Source: Ignavibacteriales bacterium
Lineage (GTDB): Bacteria; Bacteroidota; Ignavibacteria; Ignavibacteriales; Ignavibacteriaceae
Direction of reading: 5' to 3'
Length of the DNA stretch: 8,975 bases
Assembly: GCA_020061995.1 (NCBI GenBank)
Contig: JAGUXE010000035.1
Span: forward strand, 1 to 8,975
Position numbers and translations under genes: made by a program
Shown here: positions 1 to 7,422 of the stretch, in pieces
Numbering within the stretch: position 1 is the first letter of the stretch
Layout: each line of letters begins with the position of its first letter
Notes under the pieces: model-generated
Told to the model about the DNA's origin: nothing
Database searches by the model: none
The model's input: the letters and a program-made list of their open reading frames with translations, nothing else

Positions 1-88
1 ACGAGGCAAAAGTATTCGTGAGTTGTTTCTTAATTTTTGGTTTGATATAAGTTGATTCAATAAGTCGTTGATAAGGGGTCTTCGGTGG
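1..88 (-). pseudogene. C-terminal remnant of an integrase-type (DDE, rve-like) transposase, truncated
   Basis: Read on the minus strand from about 88 down to the left edge, the frame gives PKTPYQRLIES followed by a basic stretch (YIKPKIKKQLTNTFAS). The KTPYQRLxES motif is one I know from the C-terminal tail of integrase-core transposases, where it usually precedes a segment ending in LNPxEL; that segment would lie beyond the window. The catalytic domain should lie upstream, at positions above 88, but that sequence is instead an IS256-family transposase on the opposite strand. The gene is therefore cut, and what is visible cannot be active. The assignment rests on about 11 recognisable residues and on family memory, so it is moderate. 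It could also be the end of a neighbouring intact element rearranged here. Confidence 0.5.
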
Positions 89-678
89 ATTAAATTTCTG
101 GTTGAATGTTATTACTGAAATCAAAAATAGAGGGACAAAGCAAATCTGTATTGCTTGTATCGGCGGACTTAAAGGGTTTCCGGATGCTATTCATAAAGTA
201 TTCCCTCAGACTGAGATACAACTCTGCATTATTCACCAAATAAGGAACACTCTAAAATATGTGGCAAGTAAGGATCAGAAATCCTTTGCTAAAGATTTGA
301 GGAAAGTATACTCATCTCCTAAAGAAGAGGCTGCATTATTGGCTCTTGAAGAACTTGAGGCTCTATGGGGTAAGAAGTACTCCCTTTCTCTTCGCTCTTG
401 GAGGAATAACTGGGTTAATCTTTCTCCTTTTTTCAAATATCCCGAAGAGCTTAGAACTATGATTTATACTACTTAACGCTGTTGAAGCTGTTCATCGTCA
501 GTTTAGAAAAGTCACTAAATCCAAGTCTCTTTTCCCGAATGACGAAGCATTAAAAAAAGTACTTTATCTTGCTTATAAGGATTTATCTAAAAAATGGACT
601 CTGCCGGTCAGAAATTGGGCTTTGGTTATTGGGCATCTTTCTCTATTTTTTGACGACTCCTTAAATCAGTTTCTTTGA
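87..678 (+). pseudogene. IS256-family (Mutator-like) transposase, C-terminal half, frameshifted and catalytically dead
   Basis: The frame from about 87 (G-L-N-F-W-L-N-V) through 473 and then, one base further on, from 475 to the TGA at 676-678 reads as the C-terminal half of an IS256-family transposase. Hallmarks are GLKGFPDAIH, IQLCIIHQIRN, KYVASKDQK, SWRNNW, FFKYPEE, IYTT, then NAVEAVHRQFRKVTKS, LFPND and KKWT. Three lesions are visible. About half of the usual length of around 400 residues is missing at the N-terminus, including the first catalytic Asp; a TAA stop at 72-74 closes the frame upstream. The second catalytic Asp (normally in CVDGLKGFP) is Gly, codon GGC at 162-164. One extra T (473 or 474) makes a premature TAA at 474-476; the reading resumes in the next frame at AAC 475-477, with the third acidic residue intact (GAA 484-486). 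It is not functional, and is useful only as a mark of past transposition. Confidence 0.9.
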
Positions 679-687
679 AACTGATTT
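663..687. repeat. Perfect hairpin over the transposase stop codon
   Basis: AAATCAGTTTC (663-673) and GAAACTGATTT (677-687) are perfect 11-bp arms around a three-base loop, TTT. The TGA stop of the transposase remnant falls at the loop/right-arm boundary. It has no clean downstream T-run, so it is a poor intrinsic terminator. It may form a stop-codon-proximal hairpin of the original IS, or block read-through from outside. Confidence 0.6.
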
Positions 688-689
688 GC

Positions 690-718
690 CGTTTACACAG
701 AATTTATAAAAGACTCGT
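690..718 (+). repeat. Probable right terminal inverted repeat of the IS256-family remnant
   Basis: About 12 bp after the transposase stop comes GTTTACACAGAATTT (691-705), then TATAAAAGACTC. IS256-family right ends commonly carry a TTTACACA-AATT core followed by a segment ending near ACTC, at this distance from the transposase stop. The matching left end is not in the window, so the outer boundary and any target duplication cannot be set. Confidence 0.5.
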
Positions 719-929
719 TTTAACGACTAATTCCCTATCCGCGAGATTTATACCATGAATTCCTACAGCAAATTCTATTTTTATCAACAAGATGCAATCC
801 ATGATCGAGATAAGGGACACAATAATTTCATAACGATTTTTTACTTAGCAGATAAACAACATTCGGATTCAACTTTTATCTGTTTTTGCTTTTTCAATGT
901 AAATTCCTCATTCACATGATTTATTATAG

Positions 930-943
930 AAACTCATGAGTTT
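930..943. promoter_or_regulatory. 14-bp perfect palindrome, possible operator
   Basis: AAACTCATGAGTTT reads the same on both strands. It lies 161 bp upstream of the operon's first ATG and about 55 bp upstream of the promoter candidate. A dimeric regulator could bind it, but no regulator gene is in the window and the distance is long, so a role is only a guess. Short palindromes also occur by chance in AT-rich DNA. Confidence 0.25.
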
Positions 944-997
944 AGTAAGAAATTGTAAGCGCAAACATCATTCTCTCAAGACTTTAATTTTATGTCA

Positions 998-1030
998 TTG
1001 CATTTATTCGTATCAGGTATTATATTTTTG
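998..1030 (+). promoter_or_regulatory. Candidate Bacteroidota-type promoter for the efflux operon
   Basis: TATTTTTG at 1023-1030 fits the TAnnTTTG -7 box of Bacteroidota sigma-ABfr promoters, and ATTG ending at 1000 could serve as the -33 box. The 22-base gap is slightly longer than the usual 19-21. Transcription would begin about 65 bases before the ATG at 1104. The motif is short and AT-rich, so chance is a real possibility. Confidence 0.35.
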
Positions 1031-1103
1031 CACAATTAAATCGAGTTTTATTATTAATGTTAAATCTATTTCGAGACTTTAAGGTACCATTCAAATAATT
1101 ATT

Positions 1104-1532
1104 ATGATTGCCCAATCTCAAAAATATTCTTCACTCACAGTTGCCTTTATATTCATATATCTAAAGTTCTTCTTAATTTCTCCGTTTTTCCATCACCATC
1201 ATTCAGAAGAACTGATAAATCATTTTGACATTGTATTTCATTCACATTTGTTTGAGGCTCGCACCAACGATTCTGATATTACTAGTGGGGTAATATTTGA
1301 CAATCTGGAAACTGAGCATAATCATTTTGACCAATTAAATATTCAAAGCTTTGTCCTTACTTCTAGAAACATTTATGTAAACACTGATTACATAACAAGT
1401 ACATTTAATTCAATCCCTGATAAATTCCTCAATCAATGTATTACCAAAAATTTTGAAAAACCCTCTGTTATCAAGTATCAACAGGATAAATACGTCCACT
1501 CTGCAGCAAACGTTTCACCACCCTTAGCATAA
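1104..1532 (+). CDS. Small His-rich membrane-anchored or exported protein, first gene of the efflux operon
   Basis: I do not recognise a named family. The 142-residue product starts with a hydrophobic segment at about residues 10-29 that could be a signal peptide or a membrane anchor. It is followed at once by HHHHSEE (His 30-33) and further His at 40, 46, 48, 72, 74 and 132, with acidic residues between them and a single Cys at 112. The rest is polar and ends in VHSAANVSPPLA. The layout suggests a periplasmic or surface protein able to bind transition metal ions, matching the metal-efflux genes that begin 43 bp downstream. There is no clear Shine-Dalgarno before the ATG; the bases are AT-rich, as is common in Bacteroidota-type genes. 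A metal sensor, buffer or metallochaperone is inferred from composition and position only. Small His-rich proteins at the head of such operons are familiar in this phylum but are mostly uncharacterised. Confidence 0.7.
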   Translation: MIAQSQKYSSLTVAFIFIYLKFFLISPFFHHHHSEELINHFDIVFHSHLFEARTNDSDITSGVIFDNLETEHNHFDQLNIQSFVLTSRNIYVNTDYITSTFNSIPDKFLNQCITKNFEKPSVIKYQQDKYVHSAANVSPPLA

Positions 1533-1575
1533 TCTTTCTTTTAATATAATTTTTTAACAATAAATCGGAGGGATC

Positions 1576-2799
1576 GTGAGATTCTTTTATCTTCTGATTG
1601 CATTGATGGTTTATATACCTCTGGCAATCAACGGACAAAATAAAATTACACTTTCTGAAGCTATAGATATGGCTTTTGAAAGAAATATTGAATTGAAAAA
1701 ACAATTTACAGAAGTAAAGAAATCTGAATTGCAGATAGATGCTTCTGGCAGACTCCCAAATCCTTTATTCTCATATTCAAGAGAGGACTTGAAAGACGAT
1801 ATAATAAAATATAAAGAATGGTCAGCTTCGGGTTCGTTACCAATAAATTTTCTTTGGGATAGGTGGTCAGCAATAGAATCAAAAGAAAAAGTTTTCGAAG
1901 CACAAAAACTTTACTATTCTCATCTGAAGTCGAACCTGACTTCAAGGGTCAGCGAAATTTATGCACACCAATCAATATATGATGAAGTATATAAACACCT
2001 GAATTTAGCATATTCAAAAATAAATGAACTTGTTGAAATCTCTAAACATCGAGTTAAACAGGGCGATATTTCAGAGTATGAAGTGCAGAGAATTTTAATT
2101 GAACTGGCCAGGCTTAAATCAATTATCTCTGAATTGGAGATAAATAAACGTAGCAATGAAAACGAATTAAAGATTATTATCGGATACAGTTTGGATTCTG
2201 TACTGTTAACCGAAAAACCTGAACCAATAAAAGAAATAACTTTAACGTTTGAAGAGTTAATAAAACTTGCATTGCAGAATCGAAATGACCTTGCTGCAAC
2301 ACACCCATTGATTGAGAGTGAACGGTCAGCAAAAACATACAATACTCTTAAAGTAATTCCTGAAATTAACCTTACCGCAGGTTATAAAAAACAGGATATA
2401 AATATGAGCGGAACAGTTTTTCAAATAGATTTTAAGATCCCCTTGTTCGATAGGAATCAATATGATATTCAACAATCTGAAATTCAAATTGAGCTGCTTG
2501 AAAAAGAAAAACTGTTCCTAGCAGAAAAAATTAAAGCCGAAGTTGTAGATGCTTTTGAGAAATTTGAAAATAATCGAGAACTGTTATTAGAACAATCTGT
2601 ATTTGATTACCAAAATCTGTTTAATACCGTATCCTATTCATACGAACTTGGTGAATTATCTCTTATAGAATTTATTGACGGTCTAAATGCTTACGTTGAA
2701 GGAGTGACCCTTAGCTATAAACTTCAAATAAATCTTTATAAAAGTTTTTATGAACTTGAACAATTTACAGCCACATCATTAACTATTAAAAAAAATTAA
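1576..2799 (+). CDS. Outer-membrane efflux channel, TolC/CusC family
   Basis: This 407-residue protein is the outer-membrane factor of the pump, forming a trimeric barrel and periplasmic tunnel through which metal leaves the cell. Residues 1-20 (MRFFYLLIALMVYIPLAING) are a signal peptide, with cleavage likely before Gln21; no lipobox Cys is present, unlike E. coli CusC. Two outer-membrane efflux repeats (OEP type) follow, at about 24-205 and 222-400. Family landmarks include ITLSEAIDMAFERN near 24-37, LPNP at 60-63, the second-repeat start LTFEELIKLALQNRNDL at 223-239, the strand-loop IPLFDRNQ at 288-295, and the late helix YELGELSLIEFIDGLNAY at 356-373. The start is GTG at 1576, preceded by GGAGGG (1567-1572) at short spacing; the next in-frame ATG would cut into the signal peptide. 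It lies 10 bp before the adaptor gene. Length is normal and no lesion is seen. Confidence 0.92.
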   Translation: MRFFYLLIALMVYIPLAINGQNKITLSEAIDMAFERNIELKKQFTEVKKSELQIDASGRLPNPLFSYSREDLKDDIIKYKEWSASGSLPINFLWDRWSAIESKEKVFEAQKLYYSHLKSNLTSRVSEIYAHQSIYDEVYKHLNLAYSKINELVEISKHRVKQGDISEYEVQRILIELARLKSIISELEINKRSNENELKIIIGYSLDSVLLTEKPEPIKEITLTFEELIKLALQNRNDLAATHPLIESERSAKTYNTLKVIPEINLTAGYKKQDINMSGTVFQIDFKIPLFDRNQYDIQQSEIQIELLEKEKLFLAEKIKAEVVDAFEKFENNRELLLEQSVFDYQNLFNTVSYSYELGELSLIEFIDGLNAYVEGVTLSYKLQINLYKSFYELEQFTATSLTIKKN

Positions 2800-2809
2800 A
2801 GGACTTACA

Positions 2810-4309
2810 ATGCAAAGAATATTTTTAAATTTGATTATAGCGACAGCATTAGTAACACTTATGAGCTGTTCTCATGATCATGAACGTGAAGCCGAAACAC
2901 ACGAACATGAAGCCATATCTATCACATTATGGTCTGATTCAACTGAACTGTTTATGGAATATCCGCAGTTAGTTGTCGGACATGAGGCAAAATTTTTAAT
3001 CCATCTCTCGGATATGAAGGACTTTAAGGCAGTTACTGAAGGGACTTTGCAAATTGATTTTGTAAATGAAAATGGAAACAAACTTTCAGTAACTGAAGAA
3101 AAACCTGCTCGTGATGGTATTTATATTCCTGTAATAAATTTTAAAGTTGCAGGCAATTACAAGATGACAATGAATCTGAACGGAAAACAAGTCTCGGATA
3201 ATATAATTGTAAATAATGTAATTGTTTATTCATCGGATAATGACATACCGCATGAAGAAGAACAAAGTGCTGCAGATATAGGGTTTCTGAAAGAACAACA
3301 ATGGAAAATCGATTTTGCAACTGAAGTTGTGCGATTAAGAGATATGCAGGGATCATTTAAGACAAGCGGAGAAATAACTGCCAAACCTGATTATTATTCA
3401 AAAGTAGTTTCACCTGTTTCGGGAATTATAACTCCAAAGATCAATACAAGTTTTCCCAAGCCTGGAATGTATGTTAAACAAGGCGAATTAGTAATAACCA
3501 TATCACCCTCAGCAGATGTAAATAACAGCATAGAAAAAATTAAAAGCGATTTTCTTCTTGCAAAATCAGAGTATGAAAGAGTAAAAAAACTTTATGATGT
3601 GAAAGCAGTTGCACAAAAAAGATTAGATGAAACCAAATTTGATTTCGAAGCTAAGCAGGCAAGCTACAATGCTTTGATCGATCAGATAAAATTTACAGAA
3701 AACGGATATGCAATTGTTGCCCCGATCAGCGGTTATATTGAAAATATTTTAATCAATCTTGGCAGCCAAATAAATAGCGGACAAGAACTTTTCAGTATCA
3801 TAAATCCATCAAGACTTATCCTCAAAGTTAACGTCCCCGCCAGCAAGTTTGAACTTGCTAACAGTACAAAAGATGCATCGTTTATAGTTGAAGGATACAA
3901 AAATGAATTAAGTATTAGCTCTCTTAACGGTAGAAAAATTTCCGTTGCCTCAAGTCTTGATAATAAAAGCAGGACGCTTCCGGTTTACTTTGAATTTAAT
4001 AATCCTAAAAATTTTATTAAAGCAGGAATGTATGCTGAAGTATTGCTTAAGACGAATGAAAAAGAAAAACATCTGTCAATTCCAATCTCTGCTATAATTG
4101 ATGAGGATGGTCTTCATACTGCTTATGTACAGGCAGAAGGAGAATCGTTTCAAAAAAGAAAACTTAAGACCGGATTAACCGATGGTGGATATATCCAGGT
4201 AATTGAAGGCTTAAATGAAGGTGAACGGGTTGTTACAATTGGTGGTTACCAGGTGCGTCTTGCAGCCCTTTCACCAGAATCAGCAATCGGTCATGGTCAC
4301 GTTCACTAA
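2810..4309 (+). CDS. RND efflux periplasmic adaptor (membrane fusion protein), CusB/CzcB type, His-rich lipoprotein
   Basis: This 499-residue adaptor bridges the inner-membrane pump and the outer-membrane channel. Residues 1-20 form a lipoprotein signal with lipobox LMSC and Cys20 as the lipidated residue. A metal-binding-looking stretch, SHDHEREAETHEHEA (21-35), follows, and the protein ends GHGHVH (494-499). Residues about 36-140 form an extra N-terminal beta-rich domain seen in many Bacteroidota-type homologues. FLKEQQWKIDFATE (159-172) opens the core. The lipoyl-like halves are at about 197-232 (VVSPVSGIITP, GMYVKQGELV) and 302-330 (VAPISGYI, GSQINSGQELF), separated by a helical hairpin at about 238-295. 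Beta-barrel and membrane-proximal domains run to the end (AGMYAEVLL at 405-413, GLNEGERVVTIGGYQV at 467-482). AAAGGA (2798-2803) gives a Shine-Dalgarno six bases before the ATG. The Met-based Cu site of E. coli CusB is not apparent; His-rich termini point to other or wider metal binding. Confidence 0.93.
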   Translation: MQRIFLNLIIATALVTLMSCSHDHEREAETHEHEAISITLWSDSTELFMEYPQLVVGHEAKFLIHLSDMKDFKAVTEGTLQIDFVNENGNKLSVTEEKPARDGIYIPVINFKVAGNYKMTMNLNGKQVSDNIIVNNVIVYSSDNDIPHEEEQSAADIGFLKEQQWKIDFATEVVRLRDMQGSFKTSGEITAKPDYYSKVVSPVSGIITPKINTSFPKPGMYVKQGELVITISPSADVNNSIEKIKSDFLLAKSEYERVKKLYDVKAVAQKRLDETKFDFEAKQASYNALIDQIKFTENGYAIVAPISGYIENILINLGSQINSGQELFSIINPSRLILKVNVPASKFELANSTKDASFIVEGYKNELSISSLNGRKISVASSLDNKSRTLPVYFEFNNPKNFIKAGMYAEVLLKTNEKEKHLSIPISAIIDEDGLHTAYVQAEGESFQKRKLKTGLTDGGYIQVIEGLNEGERVVTIGGYQVRLAALSPESAIGHGHVH

Positions 4310-4325
4310 TTATTAAGGAGAAAAA

Positions 4326-7300
4326 ATGTTTGATAAACTAATTCTGTTTGCATTAAATAAAAGACTGATTGTTCTAATCACAGCGATTATTCTTTTGATA
4401 GCTGGTACTTACATAACACTTGATCTTCCGGTTGATATTTTCCCTGATCTTACTGCTCCCACAGTTACAATAATGACAGAAGCACACGGTATGGCAGCCG
4501 AAGAAGTGGAAGCACTTGTAACATTTCCTATTGAAACAGCAGTAAATGGCGCTACTGATGTCAGGCGTGTTCGTTCATCAAGTTCAGCAGGCTTTTCAAT
4601 CGTATGGGTTGAATTTGATTGGGGTACAGATATCTTTATTGCCCGGCAGATTGTAAATGAAAAAATGCAAAATGCACTCCCCACATTACCTAAAGGGATT
4701 GATAATCCGACTCTTGCACCTATCTCCTCAATTATGGGTGAGATAATGTTGATCAGTTTAAGCATTGATAAAAAAAACAATCCCCAAAATCTAAACGAAA
4801 TGGATTTACGTTCCATCGCTGATTTTGAGATAAGAAGAAGATTGTTATCGATAAGCGGAGTATCCCAAGTTATACCACTTGGTGGTGCGGTTAAGCAATA
4901 TCAGATACTAGTTGCACCAGAAAAATTAGCCGCATTTGATATTAGTCTTAATGAAATTATGAAAGCTGCAGAAGAAACAAATGAAAATTCTTCCGGTGGT
5001 GCTTATATGGATGCTGGAAGTGAATACTTAATCCGGGGTATAGGTAGAGTTGAAAAAATCGAAGATATTGCTAATAGTGTTGTAACGATTAAGAATGGTG
5101 TTCCTGTTTATATGCGTGATGTTGCTGAAATAAAAATTGGTCCTGCAATTAAAATAGGCGATGGTTCAGCAAATGCAAATCCTGCTGTTATACTTACAGT
5201 GCAAAAACAACCCGAGACAAATACAATCGAGTTAACAAAGAATATTGAAAGCATTTTGAGTGAAATTAAAAAAACACTTCCTCTCGGTATAGTAATAAAC
5301 TCAAATATCTTTAAGCAGTCAGATTTTATTACAACATCAATCGAGAACGTTATACAAGCGTTGCGTGATGGAGCTGTACTTGTAATTATTGTAATCTTTT
5401 TATTTCTCTGGAATTTCAGAACAACATTTATTTCTGTTCTTGCAATTCCTTTTTCTATAATCATTACAATTCTGATCTTCCAGCTTTTTGATATAATGAT
5501 AAATACTATGACGCTGGGTGGAATTGCGATTGCAATAGGCGCTTTAGTTGATGATGCAATAATCGATGTGGAAAATGTTTTCAGAAGATTAAAAGAGAAT
5601 CGGCACAAACCTGAATCTGAACGACAAAACCCATTAACAGTTATTTACGAAGCTTCGAGAGAAATCCGTATACCAATGGTTAATGCAACTATTATAATAG
5701 TTATAGTATTTCTGCCCTTATTCTTTTTAAGCGGTGTTGAAGGGAGACTGTTAAGACCTATGGGATTTGCTTACGTTACTTCAATACTCGCTTCACTTTT
5801 TGTTGCTTTAACTCTTACACCGGTATTGGCATATTATCTTTTACCCAAAGCTAATTTTATGTCTAAAGAAGGAGATTCATTTGTTGTAACAAAACTCAAA
5901 ACACTTTATGAACGTGTCTTAAAATTCACATTAAAACACCCAAAGACAATTTTAACAGCCTCCGTAGTTGCATTTGCAATAACAATATCTGTAATACCAT
6001 TTCTCGGCAGATCTTTCTTACCTGAATTTAATGAAGGATCACTTACACTTAGTCTTGTTACTTTACCGGGTACATCTTTAGAGGAAGCAAATAAAATCGG
6101 CAATCTTGCTGAAGATATAATTCTCGCATTTCCGGAAGTAAAATCAACTGCACGAAGAACTGGGAGGGCTGAACTCGATGAACATGCCCAGGGAGTAAAT
6201 GGTGCCGAACTTGATGTTAGATTTGAACTTGATGAAAAAGATAAAGAAGAATTTATCATGGACCTGAGAAATGCTCTCTCAGTGCTTCCTGGGACAAATA
6301 TTACGATTGGTCAACCAATCGGGCACAGGATCGATCATATGTTATCAGGTACAAGAGCAAATATAGCAGTAAAAATATTTGGTCCAGATATTCAACAATT
6401 AAGATCATTTGCTAAACTGGTTAATGATGAAATGGTAAGTGTTGAAGGTGCTGTTGATGTTGCAGTTGACCAGGAAGCTGAAGTGCCCCAAACAAAAATA
6501 AAGTTCAATCGCACTGCTATGGCAAGATATGGACTTACTATTGGCGAACTCGCTGAAGCAATTGATATTGCATTCAATGGTGAAGTGGCAACTCAAATAA
6601 GGGAAGGTCAGAATACATATAACCTTATAGTAAGATTTAATGAGGATAATCGTGGTAATATTCAAAAAATCAAGTCAGCATTATTTGATACTCCTAAGGG
6701 TGCAAAAATACCTCTTTCTGAATTAGCCGAAGTCGTGAATGAAAAAGGACCAAACCGCATCAGCCGGGAAAATGTTCAGAGAAAAATCGTTGTACAGGCG
6801 AATGTATCAGGCAGGGATTTAAGAAGTGTTGTTGATGAAATGAAATCAAAGATAGATGAAAACATAAAATTGCCGCAGGGATACTTTGTCGAATTTGGCG
6901 GACAGTTTGAGAGTGAGCAGGAAGCAACTCGTATAATAACATTGCTTAGTATCGTATCTGTTGGTGCAATCTTCCTAATTTTATTTTTGCAGTTTGGTAA
7001 TTTTAAGTCAGCACTTTTTATTTTAGTGAATCTTCCTCTAGCTTTAATTGGCGGTGTGTGGGCTGTATTCTTTACGGATGGAATTATAAGTGTGGCATCA
7101 CTTGTTGGTTTTATAACCCTTTTTGGAATTGCCACCAGAAACGGAATCTTGATGATCTCTCATTTCCAACACCTACTTGACGAAGGAATAGAATTTACAC
7201 AAGCTATTATGCAAGGTTCGTTGGAAAGACTTAACCCGATATTAATGACGGCAATTACCGCAGGTTTTGCTCTTATTCCTCTTGCATTTGGCAGCGGTGA

Positions 7301-7421
7301 ACCTGGTAAAGAAATCGAAGCTCCTATGGCAATAGTAATTCTAGGTGGTCTTATCACTTCCACAGCACTTAATATGATAGTTGTCCCGAGTCTGTTTTAC
7401 AAATTTAGTAAGGAGAAGTAA
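4326..7421 (+). CDS. Heavy-metal efflux RND permease (HME-RND), CusA/CzcA family
   Basis: This 1031-residue inner-membrane protein is the proton-driven pump of the system, working as a trimer. One helix at about 13-31 is followed by a large periplasmic loop (PVDIFPDLTAPTVTI, then FPIETAVNG), helices 2-6 at about 344-508, helix 7 near 542-560, a second periplasmic loop, and helices 8-12 from about 870 to 1027. The helix 4 motif GGIAIAIGALVDDAIIDVEN contains Asp409, Asp410 and Glu416; the Asp aligned with CusA Asp405 is needed for proton relay. Helix 10 carries LFGIATRNGILMISHF. By manual alignment the three CusA metal-transport methionines (573, 623, 672) are Gly626, His671 and Val754 here, so Cus-type Cu(I)/Ag(I) stepping is absent. 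Helix 4 also differs from the DFGxxVDGA pattern of classical CzcA. A divalent metal (Zn, Co, Ni or Cd) is likely, but which one is not decided. The ATG follows AAGGAG (4315-4320), 16 bp after the adaptor. Length is normal. Confidence 0.95.
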   Translation: MFDKLILFALNKRLIVLITAIILLIAGTYITLDLPVDIFPDLTAPTVTIMTEAHGMAAEEVEALVTFPIETAVNGATDVRRVRSSSSAGFSIVWVEFDWGTDIFIARQIVNEKMQNALPTLPKGIDNPTLAPISSIMGEIMLISLSIDKKNNPQNLNEMDLRSIADFEIRRRLLSISGVSQVIPLGGAVKQYQILVAPEKLAAFDISLNEIMKAAEETNENSSGGAYMDAGSEYLIRGIGRVEKIEDIANSVVTIKNGVPVYMRDVAEIKIGPAIKIGDGSANANPAVILTVQKQPETNTIELTKNIESILSEIKKTLPLGIVINSNIFKQSDFITTSIENVIQALRDGAVLVIIVIFLFLWNFRTTFISVLAIPFSIIITILIFQLFDIMINTMTLGGIAIAIGALVDDAIIDVENVFRRLKENRHKPESERQNPLTVIYEASREIRIPMVNATIIIVIVFLPLFFLSGVEGRLLRPMGFAYVTSILASLFVALTLTPVLAYYLLPKANFMSKEGDSFVVTKLKTLYERVLKFTLKHPKTILTASVVAFAITISVIPFLGRSFLPEFNEGSLTLSLVTLPGTSLEEANKIGNLAEDIILAFPEVKSTARRTGRAELDEHAQGVNGAELDVRFELDEKDKEEFIMDLRNALSVLPGTNITIGQPIGHRIDHMLSGTRANIAVKIFGPDIQQLRSFAKLVNDEMVSVEGAVDVAVDQEAEVPQTKIKFNRTAMARYGLTIGELAEAIDIAFNGEVATQIREGQNTYNLIVRFNEDNRGNIQKIKSALFDTPKGAKIPLSELAEVVNEKGPNRISRENVQRKIVVQANVSGRDLRSVVDEMKSKIDENIKLPQGYFVEFGGQFESEQEATRIITLLSIVSVGAIFLILFLQFGNFKSALFILVNLPLALIGGVWAVFFTDGIISVASLVGFITLFGIATRNGILMISHFQHLLDEGIEFTQAIMQGSLERLNPILMTAITAGFALIPLAFGSGEPGKEIEAPMAIVILGGLITSTALNMIVVPSLFYKFSKEK

Positions 7422-7422
7422 A

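Larger units (their letters stand above)
719..1103. other. Non-coding stretch between the IS remnant and the efflux operon
   Basis: No convincing gene is seen on either strand; reading frames are short and no family motif is recognised. It holds a weak hairpin (CAGATAAA 849-856 with TTTATCTG 875-882, followed by TTTTT 883-887) that could be a poor terminator for transcription coming from the IS remnant. It also holds a 14-bp perfect palindrome at 930-943 and a promoter candidate around 998-1030. The stretch must contain the operon's regulatory region, because the first operon gene starts at 1104. Confidence 0.6.

Noticed and set aside
721..830. Minus-strand frame giving a short peptide with GINLADRELVV
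   Set aside because: It vaguely resembles coding sequence but no family could be named, it has no clear start or Shine-Dalgarno, and it overlaps the zone just outside the IS end.
849..887. Rho-independent terminator after the IS remnant
   Set aside because: The 8-bp stem is AT-rich with an 18-base loop; although five T follow, it is too weak to call and is mentioned only as part of the intergenic description.
5108..5608. Long minus-strand open frame of 166 codons inside the permease gene
   Set aside because: It is antisense to a clear RND permease, has Ser/Ile-rich low-information composition and no family motif; it is a by-product of the codon use of the plus-strand gene.
7381..7422. Earlier start for the DUF3147 gene overlapping the permease
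   Set aside because: The extra 14 residues lie inside the permease coding sequence, do not look like the family's N-terminus, and the ATG at 7423 has a well-placed AAGGAG.
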